A DNA stretch of 64,000 nucleotides. Origin: Xanthomonas arboricola (GTDB taxonomy: Bacteria > Pseudomonadota > Gammaproteobacteria > Xanthomonadales > Xanthomonadaceae). Location: positions 124,001 to 188,000 of the forward strand of contig NZ_MIGY01000002.1 in the NCBI RefSeq assembly GCF_002940665.1, given 5' to 3'. The translations under genes and the position numbers were made by a program. The notes under the pieces are model-generated. The model had not been told where the DNA came from and searched no databases. It saw only the letters and a program-made list of their open reading frames with translations. This document shows positions 1 through 9,412 of the stretch, in pieces. Position 1 is the first letter of the stretch, and the number at the start of each line of letters is the position of its first letter.

Positions 1-755
1 GAACGCCTTGCCGCTGTCGAGCAGCTCCAGGCACGCGGCATGGCCGGACGACTCGGTGGTGATCGCATCGAACTGCAGCGCGCGATCTGCCACCAAGGCC
101 TGCTGTTTCAGCGCGGCGACGTAGCCGCGGTAGCGCTCTTCGAACTCGGGGTAATGATTGGACGCGTGGCCGAGAAAGGCGATGCGTCGGCAGCCCTGCG
201 CGAGCAGATGCTCGGTGATGTCCAGCCCGCCCTGATAATTGTCGCTGCCGATCGAAATGCCCGGCTGCCCCGGCAGCGCCGCGCCCCAGCGTACGAAGTG
301 GGTGCCTTGTTCGACCAGCAACTGCAACCGCTGGCGCGACTGCTGATAATCGCCGTAGCCGAGCAGAATGATGCCGTCGGCCTTGTTGCTGTCTTCGTAA
401 TCGGCCTGCCAGTCCTTGGACAGCTGCTGGAAGGATACCAGCAGGTCGTAGCCCTGCAGCGCGCAGGCGCGAGTAATCGAGCCCAGCATCGAATGGAAGA
501 ACGGGTTGATCAGCGAATCGTCGGCGGTGGGGTCTTCGAAGAACAGCAGCGCCAGCGTGCCGGCATTGCGCAGCCGCAGCGACGAGGCGTTCTTGTCGAC
601 CTTGTAGTTCAATTCGTTGGCGATGCGCAGGATGCGCTTGCGGGTTTCTTCGTTGACCATCGGGCTGCCGCGCAGTGCGCGCGACACGGTCGGTTGCGAC
701 ACGCCGGCCAGGTAGGCGATATCCAGCGAGGTGGCTTTACCCTTGATGGTCATGG
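1..755 (-). CDS. LacI-family transcriptional regulator (3' end outside window)
   Basis: Reading leftward from an ATG at 755, the protein opens with a helix-turn-helix typical of LacI/GalR regulators (SLDIAYLAGVSQPTVSRALR, about residues 9-28) and the hinge-region run RKRILRIANELNY. A periplasmic-binding-protein-like effector domain follows, with recognisable stretches such as GIILLGYGDY and RRIAFLGH. The C-terminus lies beyond position 1, so about 251 residues of a usual 330-350 are visible. The family represses sugar or nucleoside genes and responds to a small ligand. Which ligand applies here cannot be told. It is transcribed divergently from thrS, which is not an obvious target; its targets are more likely to lie to the left of the window. 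Confidence 0.9.
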
Positions 756-1072
756 TCGGTACTGGCAGCACAGGTGGCCGGCATCATGCCACGCGCATGC
801 CGGCCCCGTGCCGGCATGCGCAACAGCGGGCTGATTGGTTTACCATTCGCTTCCAAGACCCCTTGCGAGAAGGTGGCCCGCGCCCCGCGCCGGCCCAGCG
901 TGCGACATGAGCACTACCACCGCCCACCGCTGATTCCGGCCGCGCCAGTCCGCAGGGCGCGCGTACGGCGTTCGTTCCGCCCCACTTCTCGCCATACCTC
1001 TATCCGAGCCTGCGCCGCAACGGGCAGATCTCCCTTGCAGTCGTCGCGCTGCAGCCAGCACAGACCTCATCC
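756..1072. other. Divergent intergenic region with a perfect inverted repeat
   Basis: This 317-base stretch separates the divergent LacI-type gene and thrS. An 11-base perfect inverted repeat (793-803 and 811-821, 7-base loop) sits 38-66 bases upstream of the regulator start, where an autoregulatory operator or a leader hairpin would be expected. A smaller TGGT-TT-ACCA repeat is at 836-845. I see no convincing promoter hexamers and no coding potential. Confidence 0.5.
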
Positions 1073-2983
1073 TTGCCCATGATCAACATCACGCTCCCCG
1101 ACGGCAGCCGCCGCGAATTCGAATCCCCTGTCTCGGTGATGCAGGTCGCCCAGTCGATCGGCGCCGGCCTGGCCAAGGCCACCATCGCCGGCCAGGTCGA
1201 TGGCCAGCTGGTCGATGCCAGCGACGTCATCGACCACGATGCCAGTTTGCGCATCATCACCGCCAAGGATGCCGAAGGGGTGGAGATCATCCGCCACTCC
1301 TGCGCGCATCTGGTCGGGCATGCGGTCAAGCAGCTGTACCCGGAGGTCAAGATGGTGATCGGCCCGGTCATCGCCGAAGGCTTCTACTACGACATCTACA
1401 GCGAACGCCCGTTCACGCCGGACGACATGGCCGCGATCGAGCAGCGCATGCAGGAGTTGATCGCGCAGGACTACGAGGTGATCAAGAAGGTCACCCCGCG
1501 CGCCGAGGTGATCGAGGTATTCGCCCAGCGCGGCGAGGAGTACAAGCTGCGCCTGATCGAGGACATGCCCGACGACATCACCGCGATGGGCCTGTACTAC
1601 CACCAGGAATACGTGGACATGTGCCGCGGCCCGCACGTGCCCAACACGCGCTTCCTCAAGGCCTTCAAGCTGACCCGCATTTCCGGCGCCTACTGGCGCG
1701 GCGATGCCAAGAACGAGCAGCTGCAGCGCATCTACGGCACCGCCTGGGCCGACAAGAAACAGCTGGACGCCTACATCCTGCGCATGGAAGAAGCCGACAA
1801 GCGCGACCATCGCCGCATCGGCAAGCAGCAGGACCTGTTCCACCTGCAGGAAGAGGCGCCCGGCCTGGTGTTCTGGCATCCCAAGGGCTGGTCGCTGTGG
1901 CAGGTGGTCGAGCAGTACATGCGCAAGGTCTATCGCGACAGCGGCTACGGCGAAGTGCGTTGCCCGCAGATCCTGGACGTGTCGCTGTGGCAGAAATCCG
2001 GCCACTGGGACAACTACCAGGACGCGATGTTCTTCACCGAGTCGGAGAAGCGCACCTACGCGGTCAAGCCGATGAACTGCCCCGGCCACGTGCAGGTGTT
2101 CAACCAGGGCCTGCACAGCTACCGCGACCTGCCGATCCGCTATGGCGAGTTCGGCGCCTGCCACCGCAACGAGCCCTCCGGCGCGCTGCACGGCATCCTG
2201 CGCGTGCGCGGCTTCACCCAGGACGACGGGCACGTGTTCTGCCTGGAATCGCAGATCGAAGCCGAAGTCACCGCGTTCCATCAGCAGGCACTGGCGGTCT
2301 ACACCGCGTTCGGCTTTGACGACATCGAGATCAAGATCGCGCTGCGCCCGGAAAAGCGCCTGGGCGACGACGTCACCTGGGACAAGGCCGAAGCCGCGCT
2401 GCGCAGCGCGCTGGGCGTGTGCGGGGTGGAATGGCAGGAGCTGCCGGGCGAGGGCGCCTTCTACGGTCCCAAGATCGAGTACCACCTCAAGGACGCCATC
2501 GGCCGCACCTGGCAGCTGGGCACCATGCAGGTCGATTTCATGATGCCGGGTCGCCTCGGCGCCGAGTACGTTGACGAGCACAGCCAGAAGAAGCATCCGG
2601 TCATGCTGCACCGGGCGATCGTTGGTTCGATGGAACGTTTCATCGGCATCTTGATCGAACACCACGCCGGCGCCTTCCCGGCCTGGCTCGCCCCGGTCCA
2701 GGTCGTTGTCGCAAATATCACCGATGCCCAGGCAGACTATGTCGACTCGGTTCGGAAAACCCTTGCAAATCAAGGCTTCCGTGTGAACGCCGATTTGCGT
2801 AACGAGAAGATCGGATATAAGATTCGCGAGCATACGCTGCAACGCGTCCCTTATCTCCTCGTCGTCGGTGACCGCGAGAAGGAAAACGGCGCCGTCGCCG
2901 TGCGGACACGTTCGGGAGAGGACCTCGGGACCATGACGGTTTCGGCCTTCATCGAACGTCTGCAGGCAGAGCAGGCAGCGTGA
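1073..2983 (+). CDS. thrS: Threonine-tRNA ligase
   Basis: This class II aminoacyl-tRNA synthetase charges tRNA-Thr. The 636-residue protein has the full bacterial domain order: a TGS domain (residues 1-62), an N2 editing domain with the HxxxH motif (HSCAH) and a CxxxH partner (CRGPH), the class II catalytic core with the zinc Cys in MNCPGH and further ligands, and a C-terminal anticodon-binding domain ending in EQAA. The ATG at 1073 ([11 protein letters not shown]) is preferred because homologues start this way; an in-frame ATG at 1079 would remove two residues. It is the first gene of the conserved thrS-infC-rpmI-rplT-pheST block. Confidence 0.98.
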   Translation: MPMINITLPDGSRREFESPVSVMQVAQSIGAGLAKATIAGQVDGQLVDASDVIDHDASLRIITAKDAEGVEIIRHSCAHLVGHAVKQLYPEVKMVIGPVIAEGFYYDIYSERPFTPDDMAAIEQRMQELIAQDYEVIKKVTPRAEVIEVFAQRGEEYKLRLIEDMPDDITAMGLYYHQEYVDMCRGPHVPNTRFLKAFKLTRISGAYWRGDAKNEQLQRIYGTAWADKKQLDAYILRMEEADKRDHRRIGKQQDLFHLQEEAPGLVFWHPKGWSLWQVVEQYMRKVYRDSGYGEVRCPQILDVSLWQKSGHWDNYQDAMFFTESEKRTYAVKPMNCPGHVQVFNQGLHSYRDLPIRYGEFGACHRNEPSGALHGILRVRGFTQDDGHVFCLESQIEAEVTAFHQQALAVYTAFGFDDIEIKIALRPEKRLGDDVTWDKAEAALRSALGVCGVEWQELPGEGAFYGPKIEYHLKDAIGRTWQLGTMQVDFMMPGRLGAEYVDEHSQKKHPVMLHRAIVGSMERFIGILIEHHAGAFPAWLAPVQVVVANITDAQADYVDSVRKTLANQGFRVNADLRNEKIGYKIREHTLQRVPYLLVVGDREKENGAVAVRTRSGEDLGTMTVSAFIERLQAEQAA

Positions 2984-3046
2984 GCCAACCCCGGCCGGTC
3001 TGGATGATCCGGATGCGCCGGTTCGATTCCCCTGGGAGATTGCAAT

Positions 3047-3574
3047 ATCAGTACCCCTGACAACAAACAGAACCGCAAGAACCAAGAAATCCGTGTGCCG
3101 CGCGTCCGCGTGATCGGCAGTGACGGTGAGATGGTCGGCGTGTTGTCGCGCGACGAAGCGCTCGCCAAGGCCGAGGAAGAAGGCCTGGACCTGGTCGAAA
3201 TCCAGCCGCAGGCCGATCCGCCGGTCTGCAAGATCATGGATTTCGGCAAGTTCAAGTTCGAGCAGCAGAAAAAGGCCAACGAGGCCAAGAAGAAGACCAA
3301 GCAGGTCGAGATCAAGGAACTCAAGTTCCGTCCGGTCACGGACGAGGGCGACTATCAGATCAAGCTGCGCAACATGCGCCGCTTCCTGGAGGAGGGCGAC
3401 AAGGTCAAGGTCAATATCCGCTTCCGTGGCCGTGAAATGAGCCACCAGGAACTTGGGCGCGAGATGGCGTCCCGGATCGAGGCCGACTTGGGCGACGACA
3501 TCGTCATCGAGTCGCGTCCGCGCCTGGAAGGGCGCCAGATGGTCATGATGATCGCGCCGAAGAAGAAGATCTGA
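3047..3574 (+). CDS. infC: Translation initiation factor IF-3, rare AUC start codon
   Basis: IF-3 binds the 30S subunit, prevents early 50S joining and checks the start codon. Family-conserved residues run upstream of the first GTG (3095) without a break to an ATC at 3047 (reading [16 protein letters not shown]). No ATG, GTG or TTG lies at the right place, so I take AUC as the start. A GGGAG ribosome-binding site is at 3034-3038, about 8 bases upstream. This gives 175 residues with the usual N-domain, Lys-rich linker and C-domain ([18 protein letters not shown]). In E. coli infC an AUU start lets IF-3 repress its own translation, and an AUC here would serve the same loop. Confidence 0.93.
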   Translation: MSTPDNKQNRKNQEIRVPRVRVIGSDGEMVGVLSRDEALAKAEEEGLDLVEIQPQADPPVCKIMDFGKFKFEQQKKANEAKKKTKQVEIKELKFRPVTDEGDYQIKLRNMRRFLEEGDKVKVNIRFRGREMSHQELGREMASRIEADLGDDIVIESRPRLEGRQMVMMIAPKKKI

Positions 3575-3628
3575 TTCCCGCGCCAGGACGGGCCCTCATG
3601 GGTCCGCCAGGCCGGCGACAGCAGCCAT

Positions 3629-3687
3629 TTGCAAGAATTCCCGTTAACGGGCATACTGCGCGGCCCGGTTTTGCCGGGGCGCCGCGC
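3629..3687 (+). promoter_or_regulatory. Structured leader and possible promoter before rpmI-rplT
   Basis: TTGCAA (3629-3634) and CATACT (3652-3657) are spaced 17 bases apart and could be a weak sigma70 promoter; each matches 4 of 6 consensus bases. A 12-base perfect palindrome (3640-3651) fills the spacer. Just downstream, a GC-rich hairpin pairs 3658-3668 with 3674-3687, with a 3-base bulge and a TTTTG loop. In gammaproteobacteria L20 represses rpmI-rplT by binding RNA structure in this region, so this hairpin is a candidate L20 operator. That assignment is inference. Confidence 0.35.
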
Positions 3688-3814
3688 AAGCGGTACAGGA
3701 CCTGTCCGGATCGTGTTCGATCAAGGACTTACAAGCAGGCAAGGGCAAGGATGGAAAGCGTGGTCGCAAGACTGCCGCCCGGGTCAGTGACAAAACACCA
3801 TCAAGGACATTGCA

Positions 3815-4012
3815 ATGCCCAAGATCAAGACCAACCGGGCGGCGGCCAAGCGTTTCCGCAAGACCGCCTCCGGCAAGTACAAGTGCGGCCACGCAAACCG
3901 TAGCCATATCCTCACGAAGAAAGCGACCAAGCGGAAGCGCAACCTGCGGCAGACGAACCACGTCCGTGCCGAAGATGCTGGCCGTCTCGATCGTATGCTT
4001 CCCTATCTCTGA
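3815..4012 (+). CDS. rpmI: 50S ribosomal protein bL35
   Basis: This 65-residue, very basic protein begins [14 protein letters not shown] and matches the L35 signature of the large ribosomal subunit along its length. It lies 240 bases after infC and 10 bases before rplT, the usual bacterial order. Expression is probably tied to rplT, because free L20 represses both genes in related bacteria. The ATG at 3815 is the only start giving the conserved N-terminus. Confidence 0.97.
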
Positions 4013-4022
4013 GGACTGACCC

Positions 4023-4382
4023 ATGGCACGAGTAAAGCGTGGCGTACAGGCGCGTCGCCGCCACAAGAAAATTCTGACCCTGGCGAAGGGCTACTACAAC
4101 GCTCGCCGCAAGGTCTTCCGCGTTGCCAAGCAGGCAGTCATCAAGGCGCAGCAATACGCCTACATTGGCCGCAAGCAGAAGAAGCGTAATTTCCGTTCGT
4201 TGTGGATCACCCGCATCAATGCGGCTGCCCGCATCAACGGCTTGAGCTACAGCCGTTTCATGAATGGCCTGCTCAAGGCTGGCATCACCCTGGACCGTAA
4301 GGTGCTGGCTGATATCGCCGTGCACGACGCCGCCGGCTTTGCCGCGCTGGCTGAGAAGGCCAAGGGCGCGCTGGCGGCGTAA
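4023..4382 (+). CDS. rplT: 50S ribosomal protein bL20
   Basis: The 119-residue protein ([20 protein letters not shown]) is ribosomal protein L20, an early-assembly 23S rRNA-binding protein and, in relatives, the autorepressor of the rpmI-rplT unit. It has the Arg/Lys-rich N-terminal extension followed by the globular domain with the characteristic [12 protein letters not shown] run. Length and composition are normal. A hairpin follows about 20 bases after the stop. Confidence 0.98.
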
Positions 4383-4403
4383 ATGCAGGTCCCGTGCAAG
4401 AGC

Positions 4404-4427
4404 CCGCACATCATGTGCGGACTTTTC
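4404..4427 (+). terminator. Hairpin after rplT
   Basis: A 7-base perfect stem (4404-4410 with 4414-4420, loop TCA) is followed by ACTTTTC. It may slow or end transcription after rplT, or form the first arm of the pheST leader structure. The T-tract is short, so it is a weak terminator at best. Confidence 0.4.
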
Positions 4428-4498
4428 AAGGGGTAGTTTCTCGAGGGGGCTTGCACCGTTGGTGTACAGGCCTTCGGCGAGGGCAAGCAGATATGCGG

Positions 4499-4526
4499 GG
4501 GGAAGGGCGCGAGTCCTTCCCCTTTT
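4499..4526 (+). terminator. Intrinsic terminator/attenuator upstream of pheS
   Basis: An 8-base perfect stem (4499-4506 with 4515-4522) with an 8-base loop leads straight into TTTT, and another TTTT occurs at 4530-4533. It is about 118 bases before the pheS start, where E. coli pheST has its attenuator. It may end the ribosomal-protein transcript, control pheST, or both. GCTTGC (4449-4454) and GCAAGC just before it could pair to form a competing structure. Confidence 0.6.
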
Positions 4527-4631
4527 GCGTTTTGGATGGCCGGCATCGCTGGTTGGATGCCTGGCAAGATGAAATTTGAGTGGCAATGCGTTCCGGTGCA
4601 CCCGGAAACACCGTTCGGTTGACGCAGTTGA

Positions 4632-5639
<1,008 letters not shown>

Positions 5640-5643
5640 CGGC

Positions 5644-5758
5644 GGGGAATCGGGAATTGGGAATGGGGAATCGTTGGAGCCGCGCGCTCCTTGGATCCCG
5701 TCCCCCAGGCCCGACGCCCCCGCTTTTGCGATTCCCCATTCTCCATTTCCGATTCCCG
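5644..5758. repeat. Imperfect inverted-repeat element between pheS and pheT
   Basis: The left arm (5644-5673) is built of repeated GGGAAT-like hexamers. The right arm (about 5729-5757) is its imperfect complement, so transcribed RNA would fold into a long hairpin spanning the whole intergenic space. I recall similar GGGAAT-rich repeats between genes in Xanthomonas genomes, but cannot check that here. It sits inside an operon whose two subunits are needed in equal amounts and could stabilise or process the mRNA. Confidence 0.7.
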
Positions 5759-5765
5759 GCCCCTC

Positions 5766-8144
5766 ATGAAATTCTCTGAAAATTGGCTGCGCAGCCACGT
5801 TCCCATCCAGGCGAGCCGCGACGAGCTTGCCGCGACGCTGACGGCGATCGGTTTGGAGGTCGAAGAGGTCACGCCGTTGGGCGAGGCGCTGGGGCAGGTG
5901 GTGGTGGCGCGTATCGTCGAGGCGGTGCGTCATCCGGAAGCCGATCGTCTGCAGGTCTGCAGCGTCGACGCAGGGCAGGGCGAGTTGCTGCAGATCGTGT
6001 GTGGCGCGCCCAACGCGCGTGCCGGTCTGCTGGCGCCGTTGGCGCTGGTCGGTGCGCAGATCGGCGCGCTCACCATCACCGCGGCCAAGCTGCGCGGGGT
6101 GGCGTCCAACGGGATGCTGTGCTCGGCCAAGGAGCTGGGGCTGGACAGCGATGCGTCCGGCCTGTTCGAGCTGCCCGACGATGCGCCGGTGGGTCAGGCG
6201 CTGGCCGAGTACCTGGGCCTGCCTGATGCCAGCATCGAGATCAAGCTGACGCCCAATCGCGCCGACTGCTTCAGCGTGCGCGGCATCGCTTTCGATGTGG
6301 CGGCTGCCTGCGCCAGCGAAGTGGTGGCCTTCGATGCCGGTGCGGTGGCGCCGGTGTCCACGCGCACACTGGCGGTGGAATTGCATGCCGGCAACGCCGC
6401 GCCGCGCTATTGCGGACGGGTGATCGAAGGCATCGACCCGGCCGTGAAAACGCCGGTGTGGCTGGCCGAGCGGCTGCGTCGCAGCGGCGTGCGTCCGGTT
6501 TCGCTGCTGGTGGACATCACCCAGTACGTGATGCTGGAACTTGGCCAGCCGATGCATGCGTTCGATCTGGATACGCTGCAAGGCCCGATCGGCGTACGCC
6601 ACTCGCGCGGCGGCGAGCAGCTGGCATTGCTGGATGGCCGGCAGGTCACGCTGGACGACAGCTTCCTGACCATCACCGATGCCGGCCGCCCGATCGCATT
6701 GGCCGGTCTGATGGGCGGCCTGGATACCCGCGTCACCGAGACCACGCGCAACGTGTTCCTGGAGTCGGCGTACTTCGATCCGGCCGCGATCATGGGGCGT
6801 GGCCGCAAGTTCGGTCTGCATACCGATGCCGGCCATCGCTTCGAGCGTGGTGTGGATCCGGCATTGCCGCCGCAAGCGATCGAAGTGGCGACGCGGCTGG
6901 TGCTGGAACTGGCCGGTGGTACGCCCGGCCCGGTCGTGCATGCGCAATTGCCGCAGCATCTGCCGCAGCCGTCGCGCATCCTGTTGCGGCGTGTGCGGAT
7001 CGCGCGCGTGCTCGGTATCCAGATCGACGATGCTGAGGTCGTGCGCATTCTGGGCGCGCTCGGCATGCAGCTCGAGTCGGTTGCCGAAGGCTGGCAGGTG
7101 ATGGCGCCGAGCCGTCGCTTCGATATCGCCATCGAAGAGGATCTGATCGAGGAACTGGCGCGTATCCACGGGTACGACCGCGTGCCGACCACGCTGCCGG
7201 GCGGCGCAAGCCGGATTGCGATGCCGAGCGAAACCCAGCTCGATGAGCTCAGCGTGCGGCGCCAGCTGGTGGCGCGCGAGCTGCAGGAAACCATCAACTA
7301 CGCTTTCGTCGACGCTACCTTGCTGCAGCGCTGGCAGCTGAGCGACGGCCTGGTGCCGTTGGCCAATCCGCTCAGCGCCGAGCTTGCGATCATGCGTCCG
7401 CGCCTGTTGCCGGGCCTGGTGGCGACGCTAGGCCGCAATGCCGCCCGCCAGGCCGGACGCGTGCGCCTGTTCGAGCTGGGAAAGGTGTTCGCGGCCGCAT
7501 CCGACGCCGGCGCTGCCCCACAGGAGTCGCAGCATGTCGCCGCGGCCGTGTGTGGCGATGCCCTGGCGCTGCAGTGGGGCGAGCCCGCCCGCAAGGTGGA
7601 CTTCCACGATCTGAAGGGCGACCTGATGGCGCTGGCCGCGGCCAGTGGCGCGGTGATGGAGTTCCAGCCTTCTGCCCGGCCCTTCGGGCATCCGGGGCGC
7701 TCGGCCGACATCCATCGCGACGGCGTCTGCATCGGCTGGATCGGGCAGGTGCATCCGCGCCTGGCCAAGGCGTTGGACATCGACGTGGATGTGATCGCGT
7801 TCGAGCTGGAACTGACGGCGTTGGTCAAACGTGCGCTGCCGCGTGCCGGCGAGCTGTCGCGGTTCCCCTCGGTACGTCGCGATCTGGCCTTCCTGGTGCC
7901 GGAAGAGGTGAGCTGGGCGGCGCTGTCGAGCAGCGTGCGCACCACCGTCGGGCCGTTGTTGCGCGAGGTGCAGCTGTTCGACCGCTATGTCGGGCAGGGG
8001 GTCGAGCCAGGTTTCAAGAGTCTGGCTATGGGCTTGATTTTGCAGGATAACTCGCGCACTCTCACCGACCGGGACGTCGACGCAGTCGTTGCCGATGTGG
8101 TGGCCGTGATCGAGCGCGAGCACCGCGCCCGGATCCGGAGTTGA
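5766..8144 (+). CDS. pheT: Phenylalanine-tRNA ligase beta subunit
   Basis: This 792-residue subunit recognises tRNA and edits mischarged Tyr-tRNA(Phe). Domains in order are the N-terminal B1 part, a tRNA-binding OB fold (about residues 39-150, VVVARIVEAVRHPEADRLQVCSVD), the B3/B4 editing domain (RPVSLLVDITQYVMLELGQPMHAFD), the B5 DNA-binding-like domain, the inactive class II-like core, and the C-terminal ferredoxin-fold anticodon-binding domain (RFPSVRRDLAFLV). The ATG at 5766 gives the canonical MKFSENWLRSHV start; the frame is open further upstream but only through the repeat element. Confidence 0.98.
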   Translation: MKFSENWLRSHVPIQASRDELAATLTAIGLEVEEVTPLGEALGQVVVARIVEAVRHPEADRLQVCSVDAGQGELLQIVCGAPNARAGLLAPLALVGAQIGALTITAAKLRGVASNGMLCSAKELGLDSDASGLFELPDDAPVGQALAEYLGLPDASIEIKLTPNRADCFSVRGIAFDVAAACASEVVAFDAGAVAPVSTRTLAVELHAGNAAPRYCGRVIEGIDPAVKTPVWLAERLRRSGVRPVSLLVDITQYVMLELGQPMHAFDLDTLQGPIGVRHSRGGEQLALLDGRQVTLDDSFLTITDAGRPIALAGLMGGLDTRVTETTRNVFLESAYFDPAAIMGRGRKFGLHTDAGHRFERGVDPALPPQAIEVATRLVLELAGGTPGPVVHAQLPQHLPQPSRILLRRVRIARVLGIQIDDAEVVRILGALGMQLESVAEGWQVMAPSRRFDIAIEEDLIEELARIHGYDRVPTTLPGGASRIAMPSETQLDELSVRRQLVARELQETINYAFVDATLLQRWQLSDGLVPLANPLSAELAIMRPRLLPGLVATLGRNAARQAGRVRLFELGKVFAAASDAGAAPQESQHVAAAVCGDALALQWGEPARKVDFHDLKGDLMALAAASGAVMEFQPSARPFGHPGRSADIHRDGVCIGWIGQVHPRLAKALDIDVDVIAFELELTALVKRALPRAGELSRFPSVRRDLAFLVPEEVSWAALSSSVRTTVGPLLREVQLFDRYVGQGVEPGFKSLAMGLILQDNSRTLTDRDVDAVVADVVAVIEREHRARIRS

Positions 8145-8165
8145 GGCGGTAACCAGGGGATTGGC

Positions 8166-8465
8166 ATGGCATTGACGAAAGCGGAGATGGCCGAACGTCT
8201 GTTCGACGAAGTCGGTCTGAACAAGCGCGAGGCAAAGGAATTTGTCGACGCGTTCTTCGATGTGCTGCGCGATGCGCTGGAGCAGGGCCGTCAGGTGAAG
8301 CTGTCCGGTTTCGGCAACTTCGATCTGCGGCGCAAGAATCAACGGCCCGGTCGCAATCCCAAGACCGGCGAGGAAATTCCGATCTCGGCGCGCACGGTGG
8401 TGACCTTCCGTCCGGGCCAGAAGCTCAAGGAGCGGGTGGAGGCTTATGCTGGATCCGGGCAGTAA
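8166..8465 (+). CDS. ihfA: Integration host factor subunit alpha
   Basis: The 99-residue protein ([20 protein letters not shown]) is the alpha subunit of the IHF heterodimer, which bends DNA sharply at specific sites. It has the HU/IHF fold, including the conserved GFGNF turn and the beta-arm with [14 protein letters not shown], whose Pro inserts into the minor groove. The gene follows pheT by 21 bases, as in E. coli. Its last 20 bases overlap the start of the next gene. Confidence 0.97.
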   Translation: MALTKAEMAERLFDEVGLNKREAKEFVDAFFDVLRDALEQGRQVKLSGFGNFDLRRKNQRPGRNPKTGEEIPISARTVVTFRPGQKLKERVEAYAGSGQ

Positions 8466-8802
8466 TCGCGAACTACCGCCAATCCCGGCCAAGCGCTACT
8501 TCACCATCGGCGAAGTCAGCGAGCTGTGCGACGTCAAGCCGCATGTGCTGCGCTATTGGGAAACCGAATTTCCGAGCCTGGAACCGGTCAAGCGGCGCGG
8601 CAACCGGCGCTACTACCAGCGCCACGACGTGCTGATGGTGCGACAGATTCGTGGCCTGCTGTACGAGCAGGGCTACACCATCGGCGGCGCACGCCTGCGT
8701 CTGGAAGGCGATGGCGCCAAGAGCGAGTCGGCACTGAGCAACCAGATCATCAAACAGGTGCGTATGGAACTGGAAGAGGTCCTGCAACTGCTGCGCCGCT
8801 AG
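8446..8802 (+). CDS. MerR-family transcriptional regulator
   Basis: This 118-residue protein has an N-terminal MerR winged helix-turn-helix (about residues 17-85): [28 protein letters not shown], then the [10 protein letters not shown] wing. A short C-terminal helix ([19 protein letters not shown]) probably dimerises. There is no effector domain or Cys sensor cluster, so the signal is unknown. The start lies inside ihfA (20-base overlap), implying translational coupling. The same small MerR protein follows ihfA in many gammaproteobacteria. Its targets are not known to me. Confidence 0.93.
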   Translation: MLDPGSNRELPPIPAKRYFTIGEVSELCDVKPHVLRYWETEFPSLEPVKRRGNRRYYQRHDVLMVRQIRGLLYEQGYTIGGARLRLEGDGAKSESALSNQIIKQVRMELEEVLQLLRR

Positions 8803-8823
8803 GAAAACGCTTCACAAAGCCGC

Positions 8824-8829
8824 TATAAT
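8824..8829 (+). promoter_or_regulatory. -10 element of the tRNA-Pro promoter
   Basis: A perfect TATAAT lies 34 bases before the mature tRNA 5' end. No good -35 element occurs at 16-18 bases; the region there is AGGAAA. A TTCACA only 7 bases upstream is too close. The GC-rich stretch between the -10 and the tRNA would form the precursor leader. Confidence 0.65.
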
Positions 8830-8862
8830 GGCAGGCCGCCATTGCGGCGGATGCAACATCTT

Positions 8863-8939
8863 CGGGGTATAGCGCAGCCTGGTAGCGCACTAGTCTGGGG
8901 GACTAGTGGTCGTCGGTTCGAATCCGGCTACCCCGACCA
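8863..8939 (+). tRNA. tRNA-Pro (anticodon GGG)
   Basis: This 77-base cloverleaf has a 7-base acceptor stem (CGGGGTA with TACCCCG), a D arm, a 5-base anticodon stem (CTAGT with ACTAG) around the loop CTGGGGG, giving anticodon GGG, the T loop GTTCGAATC and an encoded CCA end. It stands between the housekeeping block and the gum operon. tRNA genes are common integration sites, but I found no repeat of its 3' end beyond the gum genes. Confidence 0.98.
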
Positions 8940-8946
8940 AATACGG

Positions 8947-8977
8947 AGCCCATGTCTTCACGGACATGGGCTTTTTT
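8947..8977 (+). terminator. Intrinsic terminator of tRNA-Pro
   Basis: A perfect 10-base stem (8947-8956 with 8963-8972) and 6-base loop run into six T residues. It lies 7 bases after the tRNA and insulates the gum promoter region from upstream transcription. Confidence 0.9.
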
Positions 8978-9412
8978 GTTGCGTCGCAACATGCGACTCC
9001 GGGCCTGTCAGGTACGTGACACGGTATGTCCATCGGCATACTGCACAGCAGCATGAAAAGACCGGTCGAGCCCGTTTGTGTGCGGTTCTATGCGACATGG
9101 ACCTGGATCACGGAACGCTGCTAAGTATCCGAAAATGCTCTAAAACATTAGCGTCGGATCAGTACGTGGATCACGTTTTGTTAACGCAGTAACGACGAAC
9201 TTGAATCAATAGGCCAACGCCGTCAAAAAAATGGCGAGCAGTGTCTTGCGATGCGTTGGTTCTATGCCATAGTGCACTGCAACACGTCACACCCGTCGTG
9301 ATCCCGAGCATCTTGGGATGAATTTCTCTGTCGTACGTTCTTGCTGGCGCGTTGGCCGGTCGAGTGCTGCGCGAGGTCCTGTCCCACCCAACCGAGGCAG
9401 CCAGCCACACGC
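8978..9412 (+). promoter_or_regulatory. gum operon upstream control region
   Basis: There is no gene in this 435-base stretch. It is noticeably less GC-rich than its surroundings (especially 9110-9260), as expected of a promoter region. The main xanthan promoter is known to lie shortly upstream of gumB. TTGGGA (9313-9318) and TACGTT (9334-9339) fall in the right place, but neither hexamer nor the 15-base spacing is good. A short hairpin (9302-9318) overlaps that -35 candidate. A TGTCA-N6-TGACA palindrome lies further upstream at 9006-9021. Confidence 0.55.
9006..9021. promoter_or_regulatory. TGTCA-N6-TGACA palindrome upstream of gumB
   Basis: A perfect inverted repeat of two 5-base half-sites separated by 6 bases has the geometry of a dimeric regulator site. 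The Xanthomonas CRP-like protein Clp prefers TGTGA-N6-TCACA. This site has the same spacing with the fourth base of each half-site changed, so it is either a weak Clp site or a site for another protein. Confidence 0.35.

Noticed and set aside
1067-3445. A 792-codon minus-strand frame opposite thrS and infC
   Set aside because: It fully overlaps two essential genes on the other strand and shows no domain or conserved motif.
4383-4436. A 17-codon frame after rplT as a pheST leader peptide
   Set aside because: It contains only one Phe and no good ribosome-binding site of its own, so it does not support classic attenuation. It is mentioned only in the leader finding.
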